Of a stretch of 64,000 nucleotides of DNA, positions 62,793 through 64,000 are shown piece after piece. The notes beneath the pieces were generated by a model. That model was given only the letters and a program-made list of their open reading frames with translations. It searched no databases and was not told the origin of the DNA. Source of the stretch: an uncultured Lachnospiraceae bacterium. GTDB lineage: Bacteria > Bacillota > Clostridia > Lachnospirales > Lachnospiraceae. The stretch covers positions 124,001-188,000 of the forward strand of contig CAKRQV010000002.1 in the NCBI GenBank assembly GCA_934394565.1, given 5' to 3'. A program made the translations under genes and the position numbers. Each line of letters opens with the position of its first letter. The first letter of the stretch is position 1.

Positions 62793-63782
62793 TTATCCCT
62801 TTACTTCATTTACCAGCTCTCTGCCCTCCATAAAAGCTGTGGCATTTTCCAGCGTCGTCCGCGCGATACTGTCCAACGCTTCCTCCGTGAAAAAGCCCTG
62901 GTGGGAAGTCATCGTCACATTCGGAAAGGATAACAGCCGCTGGATCAGCGAAGTCTGTAAAATCTTCTCCGACATATCCTCATAGACAAAATCCGTCTCT
63001 TCCTCGTATACATCCAACCCCACCGCAAAGAATTTATGATCGCGGATACCCTCGATCAGATCCTCCGTGCAGATCAGTCCACCGCGGGAAGTATTGACAA
63101 GGATCACTCCATCCTTCATCTTGCTGATAGACTCCGCATTGATCATATGTCTGGTCTCCTCCGTCAGCGGGCAGTGCAGACTGATCAGATCACTCTCTGC
63201 CAGCAGCGTATCCAGGGAAACATATTCGACAAAGTCCAGATCCGGATTCTCATAGCAGTCATAGGCGATCACACGCATCCCGAAGCCCCGGCAGATCCGC
63301 GCCATCGCCGCACCGATCTTTCCTGTTCCCACAATACCGGCCGTTTTATGAAACAGATTCACCCCCATCAGACCATTCAGTGCAAAATTATTCTCCCGGC
63401 ATTTGATGTATGCCTTGTGCGTATGGCGATTTGCCGTCAGCGCCAGAGCCATAGCATGCTCCGCCACCGCCTCCGGCGAATACCCCGGCACACGCATCAC
63501 TGTGATCCCATATGCTTTCGCCGTCTTCAGATCCACATTATTGTAACCGGCACAGCGCATCAGCACCAGCTTTACGCCCTGCTCCTTTAATTCCTTTAAC
63601 ACCGCCTCGCCAAGATCCGCATTAACAAAAGCACATACAGCCTCACATCCCCTTGCCAGCGCCGCCGTCTCCTCCTGCAGATTCGCCTCAATATACTTTA
63701 TGGAAATCTCCGGATACTCCGGAAGCAGACGCTCAAAAAACTGTTCATCGTAATTCTTTGTTCCGTAAAATAAAATCTTCAT
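62793..63782 (-). CDS. D-lactate dehydrogenase-like 2-hydroxyacid dehydrogenase
   Basis: A 329-residue NAD-dependent enzyme that reduces pyruvate or another 2-oxoacid. MKILFYGTKNYDEQFFERL is typical of D-lactate dehydrogenase. TAGIVGTGKIGAAMARICRG is the NAD motif, VNTSRGGLICTEDLI holds the Arg region, and TSHQGFFTEEAL the catalytic His. ATG 63782 has GGAG 9 nt upstream; a longer reading to 63818 has none. A Rex-like operator lies upstream, which fits a fermentative lactate-forming enzyme under redox control. Confidence 0.88.
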   Translation of the reverse strand: MKILFYGTKNYDEQFFERLLPEYPEISIKYIEANLQEETAALARGCEAVCAFVNADLGEAVLKELKEQGVKLVLMRCAGYNNVDLKTAKAYGITVMRVPGYSPEAVAEHAMALALTANRHTHKAYIKCRENNFALNGLMGVNLFHKTAGIVGTGKIGAAMARICRGFGMRVIAYDCYENPDLDFVEYVSLDTLLAESDLISLHCPLTEETRHMINAESISKMKDGVILVNTSRGGLICTEDLIEGIRDHKFFAVGLDVYEEETDFVYEDMSEKILQTSLIQRLLSFPNVTMTSHQGFFTEEALDSIARTTLENATAFMEGRELVNEVKG

Positions 63783-63864
63783 ACACTGATTCTCCTTTCG
63801 CCGTTTCACCTTGTACATATCCTTTGGTTTCTCCTGAAAGCCGTCTTGTCCGCTTTCCTCCTAC

Positions 63865-63870
63865 AGTATA
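63865..63870 (-). promoter_or_regulatory. Probable -10 element of the D-lactate dehydrogenase-like gene
   Basis: On the minus strand TATACT (63870-63865), ~83 nt before the ATG. No good -35 hexamer lies at the usual distance, so the promoter may need an activator or the call may be wrong. Confidence 0.35.
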
Positions 63871-63901
63871 CGCAATTCTTACGGAAACATCTATTCGCAT
63901 A

Positions 63902-63919
63902 TTGTTAAATTTTTAACGA
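63902..63919. promoter_or_regulatory. Rex-like redox operator
   Basis: TTGTTAA-ATTT-TTAACGA matches the Clostridia Rex site TTGTTAA-N4-TTAACAA except one base. It lies 32 bp upstream of the probable -10 element of the lactate dehydrogenase-like gene. Rex is the NADH-sensing repressor of fermentation genes. The rest of 63783-64000 shows no clear feature. Confidence 0.6.
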
Positions 63920-64000
63920 TACATTTTCTGTTTCTTTATTCGATTTTCACAAAGTATTTTCTCCATTTTCATGTCCCCTCCGTCACCCTCTATAACCAGA

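Overview
The window looks like the chromosome of an endospore-forming, strictly anaerobic Clostridia, most probably a Lachnospiraceae-type gut bacterium. The evidence is a spoIVA gene, an anaerobic (cobalt-early) cobalamin pathway, a giant 2-hydroxyacyl-CoA dehydratase activase-like protein, Firmicutes ribosome binding sites (AGGAGG, 5-9 nt spacers) and TTGACA/TATAAT promoters. No rRNA, tRNA, insertion sequence, prophage or CRISPR array was found. Most genes lie on the minus strand. Family names and roles are recognised from motifs by eye; no search was run.

Layout. 1-3.1 kb: leuB (cut by the left edge), yajC and tgt. 3.2-7.9 kb: a plus-strand 1410-residue double-ASKHA activase protein with a long leader, then two tandem copies of a 93-bp repeat and a terminator. 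7.9-8.9 kb: a VanZ-like gene and a very long inverted repeat. 8.9-25.1 kb: a 16-gene cobalamin operon (cbiD-L-F-G-H-JET-A-cobT-U-S-cobU-like-cobC-cbiB-cobD-cbiP-cbiC) read from one strong promoter at 25.06 kb. 25.2-32.3 kb: spoIVA, a nucleoside hydrolase, and a marR plus heterodimeric ABC exporter operon with a tandem operator array. 32.4-35.3 kb: a structured RNA-like element, an SPOUT RNA methyltransferase and a GH25 lysozyme whose catalytic domain appears circularly permuted. 35.3-39.1 kb: a ureidoglycolate-lyase-like gene, purB and purF.

39.2-45.1 kb: an uncharacterised three-gene operon (1196-residue helical scaffold, truncated Hsp70-like ATPase, TPR-like protein). 45.1-46.5 kb: a second CobD-like PLP enzyme and a second copy of the structured RNA-like element. 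46.5-52.2 kb: an operon of LRR protein, metallopeptidase-like/VWA protein, MoxR AAA+ ATPase, coaBC and coaX. 52.2-57.8 kb: a third 93-bp repeat, an SseB-like gene, a second heterodimeric ABC exporter and a membrane-anchored protein. 57.9-61.3 kb: a Na+:amino-acid symporter and a saccharopine-dehydrogenase-family gene behind a glycine riboswitch. 61.3-64 kb: homoserine dehydrogenase and a D-lactate dehydrogenase-like gene with a Rex-like operator.

Main points for follow-up: (i) two intergenic elements (32.4 and 46.3 kb) share a conserved core with compensatory base changes, inside roughly 45-55 bp outer stems whose sequences are unrelated; (ii) the circularly permuted GH25 domain; (iii) the Hsp70-like/giant scaffold/TPR operon and the LRR/VWA/MoxR operon; (iv) a sodium-pump-like GGADGPT peptide at the start of CbiB.
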